Shown one piece after another: positions 1 through 6,749 of a stretch of 6,984 nucleotides of DNA. The notes under the pieces are model-generated. The model was not told where the DNA came from, made no database searches, and saw nothing but the letters and a program-made list of their open reading frames with translations. How positions within the stretch are numbered: position 1 is the stretch's first letter; every line of letters starts with the position of its first letter. Location: NCBI GenBank assembly GCA_040905145.1, contig JBBDSC010000103.1, forward strand, positions 1 through 6,984. The letters run 5' to 3'. The stretch comes from DATGMS01 sp040905145 (lineage in GTDB: Bacteria > Bacteroidota > Bacteroidia > Cytophagales > Cyclobacteriaceae). Both the position numbers and the translations under genes were made by a program.

Positions 1-1659
1 TTTCCAGAGGCTTTTCAAAACTTATCCTCCAAACCGGAAACTTTGGAGTTTGCCAATACAATAACCTGGGACGACACCGGAGGCCACCTGCAGGGCATAC
101 AGCTTTATGAAGAAAAAGGGGAGACTTTCGCCTACCTCTCAGGAAGCTCTGCCACCAAATCCTATATGGTTAAAGTGGACCTTAGTCCTCCTGCAAAGGT
201 TATGGCCATCGATGAACTGATGGCTGATCCTTACCGGCATGCGGGTGGGTTTCAGATCTTTAAACATTATCTAGCGGTAGGAATCGAAGACAATTATAAA
301 AGAACCTCCTCCAAGGTAATGATTTATGACATTGAAGGCGGGGGAAATGATTGGACCAGTCCTCTTTATTCCATTGAACGGGAGGGTCCTTTTGAATTGG
401 CCACAGCGGGTGCGGTGGGTATTACCCAATACAGGAATGAAATGCTTGTGGCTGTAGCCAACTGGGACAGCAGAAATATTGACTTTTATGCCTGCCCTTC
501 ACCTTCTTTCAAAAAAGGGGAAGGAGAATTCCATCTGAAAGCAAGCCTGGCAACTGCAGACCTTCCCAAAGAGAATTGGTCAGATCCGTTTTGGGGATAC
601 TACCAGAACATCAATCTGTTTACCGATGCAAATCAAAACCTTTACCTGATAGGTTTTGCTAGAGATGATAAGGAGCAGCAGTTAGCCGATGTTTTTCAGG
701 TTTCCTTTACTGATTCTGAACCTGGTACCAATGACCTCCTGAAACTTAAAAGAAGTATTCAACTCCAAAAGATTAGTTCCAAAACCTTCGAATGCCCGGG
801 CGGGCCGGACTTTAGGGCAGGTGCCGGGCTGAATATTTTAAATGACGGTTCTCTGGTATTGCTGTCCAGTCCCTATCAAATAGAACCAAAAACGTCACTT
901 AATTTTTTTTATTCTTTAGACCGTAAGTCTTTACCTTCTGAACCGGCTTTGGGGGGTAGCTTTTCATCTTTTTGGGAAAAAACAGGTGAATTACCGGCTG
1001 AAGAAGCTACACAAGCTGCTGCTGCAACAAAATCCCATGTGTATGCCATAAACAACAGTGAAGTAGTCCAATACAATCGGAGTACCGGTGAAAAAACCGG
1101 TGTCAGCTCCGGTAATGCCTCTCATTTAAACAGTGGCTTTTTCTGGAAGAAAAAACTTTATCTTGCCCATTCCAATTATCCCAACAAGCCAGACAGCAGT
1201 GATATCCGAATCCTGGATCCAAAGGATATGGAATTAAATATTTTTAAGGATTTTGGAGAAAGTGAAGGCAGCTTAACCTGGGCCATCCGCCATAAAGGGG
1301 ATTGGTGGTGTATGTTTGTTTATTACGGGACAGAAAACCACAAAAGCTATTTGGCACGGTTTGATGATGATTGGCAGGAGAAGCAGAGATGGTATTTTCC
1401 CCCCGAGGTGATTGCCAAACTTGGTAACATGAGTATTTCAGGAGGAGTATGGAAAGATGGTGGCTTTTGGGTGACCAGTCATGATGAAAAGGAACTCCAC
1501 CGGGTCAGGCTCCCCAAGACGGGTAATAGGTTGGAGTATATTGAAACGGTACCGGCCCCATTTTCGGGCCAGGGTATTGCAGAAGATCCGCTGACTGGAG
1601 GGTTGGTCGGAATTGACCGATCGGATCGGAAGATCTTATTTGCTGAATTTGGACCATAA
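1..1659 (+). CDS. Two-part probable beta-propeller protein of unknown function, 5' partial
   Basis: The frame is open to the first base, encoding 14 residues before the TTG at 43, so the true start lies upstream and the TTG is probably not the start; 552 residues are visible. No catalytic motif is recognised. The first part (about residues 15-300) is rich in short beta-strand-like stretches with Gly and aromatic residues, including GGHLQGIQ (27-34) and HAGGFQ (80-85). The second part (about 333-552) carries LNSGFFW (376-382), AHSNYP (389-394), SLTWA (424-428), SISGGVW (478-484) and GQGIAEDPLTGG (523-534). From memory this second part resembles an uncharacterised conserved propeller-like domain seen in Bacteroidota and Planctomycetes proteins, sometimes loosely labelled as an endonuclease. 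The alternation of strand-like segments suggests a beta-propeller or two stacked propellers (inference). Whether it is secreted cannot be judged because the N-terminus is missing. The gene converges with the barrel-protein gene downstream. Confidence 0.85.
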   Translation, partial: FPEAFQNLSSKPETLEFANTITWDDTGGHLQGIQLYEEKGETFAYLSGSSATKSYMVKVDLSPPAKVMAIDELMADPYRHAGGFQIFKHYLAVGIEDNYKRTSSKVMIYDIEGGGNDWTSPLYSIEREGPFELATAGAVGITQYRNEMLVAVANWDSRNIDFYACPSPSFKKGEGEFHLKASLATADLPKENWSDPFWGYYQNINLFTDANQNLYLIGFARDDKEQQLADVFQVSFTDSEPGTNDLLKLKRSIQLQKISSKTFECPGGPDFRAGAGLNILNDGSLVLLSSPYQIEPKTSLNFFYSLDRKSLPSEPALGGSFSSFWEKTGELPAEEATQAAAATKSHVYAINNSEVVQYNRSTGEKTGVSSGNASHLNSGFFWKKKLYLAHSNYPNKPDSSDIRILDPKDMELNIFKDFGESEGSLTWAIRHKGDWWCMFVYYGTENHKSYLARFDDDWQEKQRWYFPPEVIAKLGNMSISGGVWKDGGFWVTSHDEKELHRVRLPKTGNRLEYIETVPAPFSGQGIAEDPLTGGLVGIDRSDRKILFAEFGP

Positions 1660-2055
1660 TCTTTTTCCAAAGTCAAATCATTAATTATATCTCCCTCTCT
1701 TCCTGCTAGTTAAAACTGCGCAATCATAGGAATATGCTTTTTTCTTTTGAAGGTGGAGAATGTAATTTCTGTTTTGTGCGATGCAGCGCCTAAGTTAATT
1801 AAGGATGGAATTAGATTCTCAACCTAATATAAAGATATGTTCGAAATGCAATTCATTGATTATGAATGGGTTAAAAGCTTATTCCATTTATATCATGGGT
1901 ATTGTTTGGACATTCCCGGAGGAATGAATACGAATAGCCCCCATTGCCACGGGGGAAGAAAATCGGATAATATCCTCCAATCTTTGCAACCCCTAGGGAT
2001 TGAACAAAATTCACAGCAAATCCTTTGGATCGTAATTAAAACCATTGTATATCTT
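1660..2055. other. Convergent intergenic region without a supported gene
   Basis: This 396-base gap separates two converging stop codons. It holds a two-hairpin REP-like element (1911-1955) and a near-palindrome of 16 bases with one mismatch (1987-2002). Short open frames on both strands cross the hairpins and overlap the neighbouring gene antisense, so they are not supported as genes. No hairpin followed by a clear T-run was seen for either flanking gene. The part from 1660 to about 1900 is AT-rich and shows nothing recognisable. Confidence 0.7.
1911..1955. repeat. Two-hairpin REP-like palindromic element
   Basis: The first hairpin is CATTCC (1911-1916), tetraloop CGGA, GGAATG (1921-1926), a perfect 6-bp stem. 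After an 11-base spacer comes a second hairpin, CCCCC (1938-1942), an 8-base loop, then GGGGG (1951-1955). Pairs of short GC-rich hairpins of the form 'TTCCcggaGGAA - spacer ending in ATAG - C-run/G-run' in intergenic DNA resemble REP elements mobilised by RAYT (IS200/IS605-related) transposases in Bacteroidota and related phyla. That family match is from memory; only one copy lies in the window, so repetitiveness is not shown here. Confidence 0.5.
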
Positions 2056-2952
2056 TTACTCCACGTAGGATTCAAAATCCCCGAAGGGTACGGTGAAACC
2101 TAGCCAGGGTATCGCAATAAAAGTATCCATATCGCTGGCAAGTGGAATCGCCAGACCAAAATCAAGCCCTACATTTTTTATTATTCTCCTTCCTCCCGCG
2201 GAAATCAGACCAAGGGTAAAATCCCCGGAATGGATATAGTAATTCTCGGTCAGAAAATAACCCCTTGCGCCGGTTCTTACCATTCCGCTAAGGGTTATTG
2301 TAGGCCGGTTGGCGATTTCCCCCGAGACATAGCCCCAGCCAAGCCCCAAGGTCATATTCCGGTCTTTGGATCCAAAGGTGGATAGACCGTAAAGGATGCC
2401 GAAACCGCTGTTTTGTTCCCCAATAACAGCTCCCAAAAGCCCTCCGGCCCCCAGATTAAGTTTGTCTTCTATTACCGGAAGTGAAAGTTTGGGAGTGATC
2501 CAAACCGGTGTTGATGCACCTGAAAATAGAAATAGTGGCACTATCCCAGCTCCGATAGAAAAATTGTTTGTGACGCCGGTGGAGACTTGGTTAAAGAATA
2601 TCCAGACATTTTGGTAATACCATTCCCCCTTTTTCAAACCATAACCATTGGGACTCCAGAAATAGCGGGAGGCTTGGGGGTTTTCAAACCAATATTTACC
2701 GTTTATCATTTGGCCGGACTTGATTTCCGTCCGTTTGACAATATCCTTAAGAAACAGGGTGATTTCCCCCAAATTCTCTGTGAGCAGAACCAGCTTTTCC
2801 CCATCCTCGGAGAGAATGGTGCCCATGTATTCGTTCCCGTCTTTTGTTTGGATAAAGTAATAGGTTTGGTCCAATTTTTCATATTGTGCCAAGCCTATGG
2901 TTGCTTTTAGAAAAGCAAAACAAAACAAAATGGCCATCAGTTTATTTTTCAT
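2056..2952 (-). CDS. Secreted probable outer-membrane beta-barrel protein with N-terminal small beta domain
   Basis: The 298-residue product is read from the ATG at 2952. The frame extends 27 codons further upstream to 3033, but starting at 2952 puts a classic signal peptide at the N-terminus: MKNK, a hydrophobic core, and cleavage after GLA at residue 22. Residues about 31-76 form a compact beta-rich unit (YYFIQTKDGNEYMGTIL..., ending near EITLFLKDIV), of the kind used as a small SH3/Lsm-like domain ahead of barrels in Bacteroidota proteins. From about 97 onward there are alternating amphipathic strands, Gly-rich turns and many aromatic residues (for example ITPKLSLPV, LGLGWGYVSG, GLDFGLAIPL), consistent with an outer-membrane barrel of about 8-10 strands. 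No enzyme motif is seen; the role is unknown. A weak AGG lies just upstream of the start, typical of the phylum. The gene is divergent from the TPR-CHAT gene and convergent with the propeller gene. Confidence 0.85.
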   Translation of the reverse strand: MKNKLMAILFCFAFLKATIGLAQYEKLDQTYYFIQTKDGNEYMGTILSEDGEKLVLLTENLGEITLFLKDIVKRTEIKSGQMINGKYWFENPQASRYFWSPNGYGLKKGEWYYQNVWIFFNQVSTGVTNNFSIGAGIVPLFLFSGASTPVWITPKLSLPVIEDKLNLGAGGLLGAVIGEQNSGFGILYGLSTFGSKDRNMTLGLGWGYVSGEIANRPTITLSGMVRTGARGYFLTENYYIHSGDFTLGLISAGGRRIIKNVGLDFGLAIPLASDMDTFIAIPWLGFTVPFGDFESYVE

Positions 2953-3062
2953 ATCGCCTGGTATGGGAGAATCGTTTTCGAAACACAAGATAAAATTGTT
3001 ATTTATGAAACAGCCAAAAGAAGCATCATACACACCTGGTGAATACCTGGAAAATCCAGCTT

Positions 3063-3070
3063 CAAACTTA
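3063..3070 (-). promoter_or_regulatory. Candidate -7 box (TAnnTTTG) for the barrel-protein gene
   Basis: On the minus strand these bases read TAAGTTTG, an exact match to the Bacteroidota -7 consensus TAnnTTTG. A TTG triplet (3086-3088, minus strand) lies 15 bases upstream, closer than the roughly 17-23 bases usual for the -33 element. Transcription would start near 3056, giving a leader of about 100 bases before the ATG at 2952. An 8-base degenerate match can occur by chance. Confidence 0.3.
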
Positions 3071-3195
3071 GGAGAACCGAACTGGCAAAAATCGGGGCAG
3101 GCTATCCTGATGACCCCGGATAGGAAGACCCATGAAAAGCAATGGAATTTAGAGAATTAAAATGATTAAAACAACAGGTATAATCGCTGGTCATG

Positions 3196-3254
3196 GCATA
3201 ACTTATAGGGATCAGTAAGTTAATAAATTTATTAATCTGAGTTATGCGATAACT
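3196..3254. repeat. Nested inverted repeats built on an ATAAC motif; possible operator or structured leader
   Basis: GCATAACT (3196-3203) is the exact reverse complement of AGTTATGC (3240-3247). Between them sits a perfect 16-base palindrome, TTAATAAATTTATTAA (3220-3235), flanked by TCAG (3212-3215) and CTGA (3237-3240), which also pair. The right arm is re-used in a second hairpin, AGTTAT-gcg-ATAACT (3240-3254). A further ATAAC lies at 3280-3284, making four copies of the motif in about 90 bases. This could be a regulator binding cluster for the divergent pair, a relic of a mobile element, or chance in AT-rich DNA. Confidence 0.4.
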
Positions 3255-3266
3255 AAGGACCTGATT

Positions 3267-3343
3267 CTGATTTCACTGGATAACCGTCTTTTCAGATAAG
3301 CTTTCAGTTGTAGGGGCTCACTTCCTTCTTCTGCTGAAATCAG
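3267..3343. repeat. 9-bp inverted repeat with 59-base spacing
   Basis: CTGATTTCA (3267-3275) is the exact reverse complement of TGAAATCAG (3335-3343). The left arm is preceded by a partial direct copy (CTGATT at 3261-3266). The function is unknown; the spacing allows a long hairpin or paired binding sites within the shared upstream region of the barrel and CHAT genes. Confidence 0.3.
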
Positions 3344-3568
3344 GCTTCCACCAGTTGATGAATACTATTTCTATTGAAGATTCCAAAAACAGGAACAAAA
3401 ATAGGAAATATAGGATAGACCCGGTATTATAAGTCAGTATGTAATTTTAACTCATAATATTTAGTAAATATTTATTTTTTACACCAAATTTTGTAACTTA
3501 CCTTATTATTTAGTGATCAGCTCCTTTTTGGTGATACAGATTATTGAACATTCTTTAATTTCACTGTT

Positions 3569-6500
3569 ATGGGAAACTTTAGAAAAACAGCATCCGGTCA
3601 TTTATTGTTCCTTATCCTTTGTTTCATAGGCCTTTCAAATAGCTCACATGCTTGGCAGAAGGAAAACAACAAACTTCTTGCTGACCAATACTTTCAAAAA
3701 GCAAAGCAATTGGGCGATGCCAGCCAATTTGACAGCTCCATTTATTATTATCAAAAAGCGCTTAAGGTTTATGAGATGAATAAAGATTGGCGGGGGTTTG
3801 TAAAGTCCCATATTGGCCTGGGAGCTTGCTACACCTGGTTGTCAAGATTTGACATGGCAAATGATTATTTAATGAATGGTTTAAAAACCGGCATAGATTC
3901 TTTAGGTAAAATGGACAGTGTTGTTGCTGAAACCTATGAGGCAATGGGTTTTTATCATGGTAGATCAGGTGATTTTGAAAAACAGTTACTTGCCCATCAG
4001 GAGGCGTTAAATATTGGTATAAAAGTGTTGGGCACTGATCATCCCAAAGTTGCTGAATACTATAGCAATTATGGAACCAGTTATGGGAATAAGGGCAATT
4101 ATGTAAAATCTATCGTCAATTTGAAAAAAGGGCTTGATATAAGATCCAAAAGGAAAAGTGATCCTACCGGATTATTTCAAAGTTATAATAACCTGGGTGC
4201 AATTTATTTGAAAAAGGGCGATTACAATAAAACTTTGACATTTGTTCAGAAAGGGCTAAGCTTCATTCATGAAGACAGCACCAAAAAAATAGAAGTAGCC
4301 ATTAGCTATAACAACATAGGAAGAACATTTGAAGCGATAGGGAACGTTGATCTCGCTTTTAGTTATATGGAGAAGGCTTTGGATTCCTTTGTAGCAACCC
4401 TGGGGGAGAATCATTATTATGCCGGTATTTTAATGAATAATATGGGTTCTCTCTTACTTAAAAAAGAAGACTATGATAATGGGTTGATTTTTTTCTCTAA
4501 AGCCCAAAATATATTCCAGAATCAGGGGTCTAATCATCCTTATGTGGCATTAACACATGTGAACATGGCAAAGTGCTATGATAAAAAGGATCAAAGCGCA
4601 GAAGCTCTTAAGCATCTGGAAATGGCTTTATCACTTCAAAAAAAAATACTGAACCCCGATCACCCTGACATGGCAATCACATTAAATAATCTGGGGATTC
4701 ATTATTTCCAGGAGAACAACCACACAAATGCGCTTCAGTATTTTCAGGAAGCATTAACCACCCTGATACCTGAATTTGAAGATGCGGATTTTTACGTAAA
4801 CCCTTCCCTGAAGGAAAATATCAATTCAAAAATGGTTTTGTTACAGATCTTACAACATAAGGGAAAGGCTTTGGAAGGGTTATATCTACAGAATGATAAT
4901 AATATGACTCTCGAACATGCTTTAAATACCTATCAGGTAGCCATCCAATTGATTGATACCATACGGTTTGGTTTTTCCTCAGAAGAATCCCAAAAGGAAT
5001 TGACTGAAAACTCATTCTCTGTATACGAAGGGGCTATCCAGGTAGCCCATAAGCTTTATGATATTGATCAGGAAGAGAAGTATCTGGTTCAGGCTTTTGA
5101 TTTCTCCCAAAAAAGTAAAGCTTTCCTGTTATTACAGGCCATCAAAAAAGCTGAAGGATTGAGATTTGCCGGTGTTCCAGACTCTCTTATTGATCAGGAA
5201 AGGGATTTGAAGATAAATGTGTCATTTTATGACAGAGAATTGCATCTGGCCAAACAAAGGAAGGATTCCCTTCAGACCAGTCTTTACCAAAATTACTTAT
5301 TTCAGTTTACTTCGGAATTAGATATTCTTAATAGGCGCCTTGAGGAAGATTATCCAAAATATTACCAATTGAAATATAATCACAGGCTACCGATGGTTTC
5401 TGATATCCAGCACTCCTTGTTGAACAAAGAGACTGTTTTACTGGATTATTTTGTAGGGGATTCCACTATTAATATTTTGTGTGTATCAAAAGATAAGTTA
5501 AACATCTTTGCTTACCACAAACCGGCAAATTTTGAAAGTTTGGTCAAGGATTTCAAAAAGTCTACCGAAGACTGGCAGTTCATTAATAATCATCCGGTAG
5601 AATCCGATGAGCTGTATGTGAACTCAGCATCCCAACTGTATCAGTTATTGTTGGGGGAGCCGTTGGAATCCATCAAAAATCCTGTTCAAAAACTTATTAT
5701 TATCCCGGGCGGTATTTTGGGTTATGTAAATTTTGAAGCTTTTTTAAGTAGACGTCCATCCAATCTCAATCAGTTTAGTTATAATGACCTGGATTATCTG
5801 GTAAAAAGTTATGATGTACAATATCTTTATTCAGCTGCTAGCTATTTGAATGGTAAGGAGACCGTATCTGTTCCATACAGTAGAAATACAGGAAAGTTTG
5901 GTGGCTTTGCCGTGGAGGATATCTCTCTTCCCGGAACAGTTTTTGAAGTAAATCGGATTGCAGGCACCGTTGGAGGGGATACTTATACCGGCATCCATGC
6001 CACTGAAAGAAACTTTAAAGCAAAGGCCATTGATTATCCGGTTTTACATTTGTCCATGCATGCTTATTTGGATGATATAAATCCTCTTTATTCCAAATTT
6101 GTGTTTACGCAAAGCAAGGATACTGTAGAAGATGATTCCTTAACCATAGCGGAAATTTATAATATGAGATTTAATACCCAACTGGCGGTTTTAAGTGCCT
6201 GTGAAACAGGGGATGGAGTTTTAAGCAGGGGAGAAGGAATTATGAGTTTGTCCAGAGCCTTTGCTTACGCCGGCTGCCCCAGTGTGGTCACCAGTTTGTG
6301 GAAAGTCGATTCCGAGACTACCTCCACCCTGATGTTGGATTTTTATCAAAACCTGATACACGGACTTCCAAAAGATAGATCCTTACGGCTGGCAAAACTT
6401 AACTATCTGAAATCAACGGAAGATCCCCTTCGGGCACACCCTCATTTTTGGTTGAGTTTTATTGTAATCGGCGACACGGCTCCCCTAAATTTTTGGGAAA

Positions 6501-6598
6501 GATATAACTGGTGGTTAGGATTGGCATTCTTAGTTGGGTTTATTTTTGTTGGGCTCATTTTCTGGAAAAATCGAATGCAAGGCAACAGTTATCCTTAA
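3569..6598 (+). CDS. Exported TPR-CHAT protein with C-terminal membrane anchor (caspase-like protease)
   Basis: The protein has 1009 residues. Residues 1-28 form a signal peptide (FRK, then LLFLILCFIGL, cleavage after SHA). About nine tetratricopeptide repeats follow, starting near 33, 74, 119, 160, 201, 242, 284, 325 and 367; several are joined by the loop (D/N)HP, as in TDHPKVA, SNHPYVA and PDHPDMA, giving the 41-42-residue spacing of kinesin-light-chain-type TPRs. A helical linker (about 420-605) leads to a CHAT domain (about 620-970), a caspase-fold cysteine protease. The catalytic pair is visible: His831 in LHLSMHA (codon 6059-6061) and Cys878 in LSACETGDG (codon 6200-6202), followed by the conserved GEGIMSLSRAFAYAG and VVTSLWKVD. 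Residues about 981-999 are a hydrophobic span followed by KNR, so the predicted topology is periplasmic TPR and CHAT with a short cytoplasmic tail. The substrate is unknown. TPRs probably sense a partner and control the protease (inference). No strong ribosome binding site precedes the ATG, but the signal peptide supports it. Confidence 0.92.
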   Translation: MGNFRKTASGHLLFLILCFIGLSNSSHAWQKENNKLLADQYFQKAKQLGDASQFDSSIYYYQKALKVYEMNKDWRGFVKSHIGLGACYTWLSRFDMANDYLMNGLKTGIDSLGKMDSVVAETYEAMGFYHGRSGDFEKQLLAHQEALNIGIKVLGTDHPKVAEYYSNYGTSYGNKGNYVKSIVNLKKGLDIRSKRKSDPTGLFQSYNNLGAIYLKKGDYNKTLTFVQKGLSFIHEDSTKKIEVAISYNNIGRTFEAIGNVDLAFSYMEKALDSFVATLGENHYYAGILMNNMGSLLLKKEDYDNGLIFFSKAQNIFQNQGSNHPYVALTHVNMAKCYDKKDQSAEALKHLEMALSLQKKILNPDHPDMAITLNNLGIHYFQENNHTNALQYFQEALTTLIPEFEDADFYVNPSLKENINSKMVLLQILQHKGKALEGLYLQNDNNMTLEHALNTYQVAIQLIDTIRFGFSSEESQKELTENSFSVYEGAIQVAHKLYDIDQEEKYLVQAFDFSQKSKAFLLLQAIKKAEGLRFAGVPDSLIDQERDLKINVSFYDRELHLAKQRKDSLQTSLYQNYLFQFTSELDILNRRLEEDYPKYYQLKYNHRLPMVSDIQHSLLNKETVLLDYFVGDSTINILCVSKDKLNIFAYHKPANFESLVKDFKKSTEDWQFINNHPVESDELYVNSASQLYQLLLGEPLESIKNPVQKLIIIPGGILGYVNFEAFLSRRPSNLNQFSYNDLDYLVKSYDVQYLYSAASYLNGKETVSVPYSRNTGKFGGFAVEDISLPGTVFEVNRIAGTVGGDTYTGIHATERNFKAKAIDYPVLHLSMHAYLDDINPLYSKFVFTQSKDTVEDDSLTIAEIYNMRFNTQLAVLSACETGDGVLSRGEGIMSLSRAFAYAGCPSVVTSLWKVDSETTSTLMLDFYQNLIHGLPKDRSLRLAKLNYLKSTEDPLRAHPHFWLSFIVIGDTAPLNFWERYNWWLGLAFLVGFIFVGLIFWKNRMQGNSYP

Positions 6599-6667
6599 AG
6601 AAAACTATAAATTCAGAATCCCTGACTCTGATTGATGATATAATTGGTGACCACTGCAACTTTTGTT

Positions 6668-6695
6668 TCAGCCCTGTAGGCTGAGGTTTATTTTT
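6668..6695 (+). terminator. Rho-independent terminator of the TPR-CHAT gene
   Basis: TCAGCC (6668-6673), loop CTGTA, GGCTGA (6679-6684) form a perfect 6-bp stem, extendable by U-G wobble pairs, followed by GGTTTATTTTT. It lies 70 bases after the CHAT stop codon. On the minus strand the stem is not followed by a T-run, so it acts as a terminator only for plus-strand transcription. Confidence 0.55.
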
Positions 6696-6723
6696 CATGC
6701 ACCTGTCATGGGGTGGTACCCCA
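6668..6723. repeat. Second two-hairpin REP-like structure
   Basis: The terminator hairpin (6668-6684) is followed, after 24 bases, by TGGGGT (6709-6714), loop GGT, ACCCCA (6718-6723), another perfect 6-bp stem. The pairing of a CAGCC...GGCTG hairpin with a nearby GGGT...ACCC hairpin resembles intergenic palindromic repeats common in Bacteroidota genomes (from memory). Its sequence differs from the element at 1911-1955, so the two would be different families if both are real. Confidence 0.4.
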
Positions 6724-6749
6724 GGTTTTGATGTTAACCCACATTGCAG

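Larger units (their letters stand above)
2953..3568. other. Divergent intergenic region between barrel gene and TPR-CHAT gene
   Basis: This 616-base region must hold the promoters of both flanking genes. The half nearest the barrel gene contains a candidate promoter (3063-3070). The middle (3196-3343) contains clustered inverted repeats. The half nearest the CHAT gene (about 3420-3510) is very AT-rich, with a 7-bp AT-only hairpin (3456-3472) followed by a T-run, and two imperfect matches to the Bacteroidota -7 box TAnnTTTG: TAATTTTA (3442-3449) and AAATTTTG (3486-3493). Neither has a well-placed TTG upstream, so the CHAT promoter is not resolved. A small plus-strand open frame (51 codons from the ATG at 3005 to 3160) is present but unrecognised and not supported. 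Confidence 0.6.
6599..6749. other. Convergent intergenic region with hairpins
   Basis: This 151-base gap lies between the stop of the CHAT gene and the stop of the partial minus-strand gene. It contains the terminator hairpin and a second GC-rich hairpin described separately. No IS terminal repeat could be identified by eye. Confidence 0.6.

Noticed and set aside
1648..1671. TTTGGA/TCCAAA inverted repeat at the end of the propeller gene as a terminator
   Set aside because: The stem is AT-rich with a 12-base loop, overlaps the stop codon region and is not followed by a T-run.
1987..2002. Near-palindrome CAACCCCTAGGGATTG resembling part of a CRISPR repeat or tRNA T-arm
   Set aside because: Only one copy is present, no spacers or cas genes are nearby, and no tRNA fold can be built around it. 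It also lacks a T-run on the minus strand, so it is not a convincing terminator for the barrel gene.
1837..2103. Plus-strand open frame of 88 codons
   Set aside because: It runs through both REP-like hairpins and then antisense into the 3' end of the barrel gene; the peptide has no recognisable domain.
2396..2910. Plus-strand open frames antisense to the barrel gene
   Set aside because: They are shadows of a minus-strand gene with a convincing signal peptide and strand pattern.
2897..3160. Plus-strand open frame of 87 codons, with an inner start at 3005
   Set aside because: It begins antisense to the signal peptide of the barrel gene and crosses its likely promoter; the peptide is unrecognised and low-complexity in character. 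A 51-residue product from 3005 cannot be fully excluded.
3196..3247. Integron attC site suggested by the GCATAAC/GTTATGC arms
   Set aside because: The arms do not fit the RYYYAAC/GTTRRRY core consensus, there is no integrase, and the interior is an AT palindrome rather than the L box arrangement.
3456..3480. AATATTT-agt-AAATATT hairpin followed by T-rich bases as a terminator or attenuator
   Set aside because: The stem contains only A-T pairs in a very AT-rich stretch, so it would be unstable and is expected by chance.
3569..6598. Type III-E CRISPR (Craspase) component
   Set aside because: There is no gRAMP/Cas7-11 gene and no CRISPR array, and the protein carries a signal peptide and membrane anchor, unlike the cytoplasmic Craspase protease.
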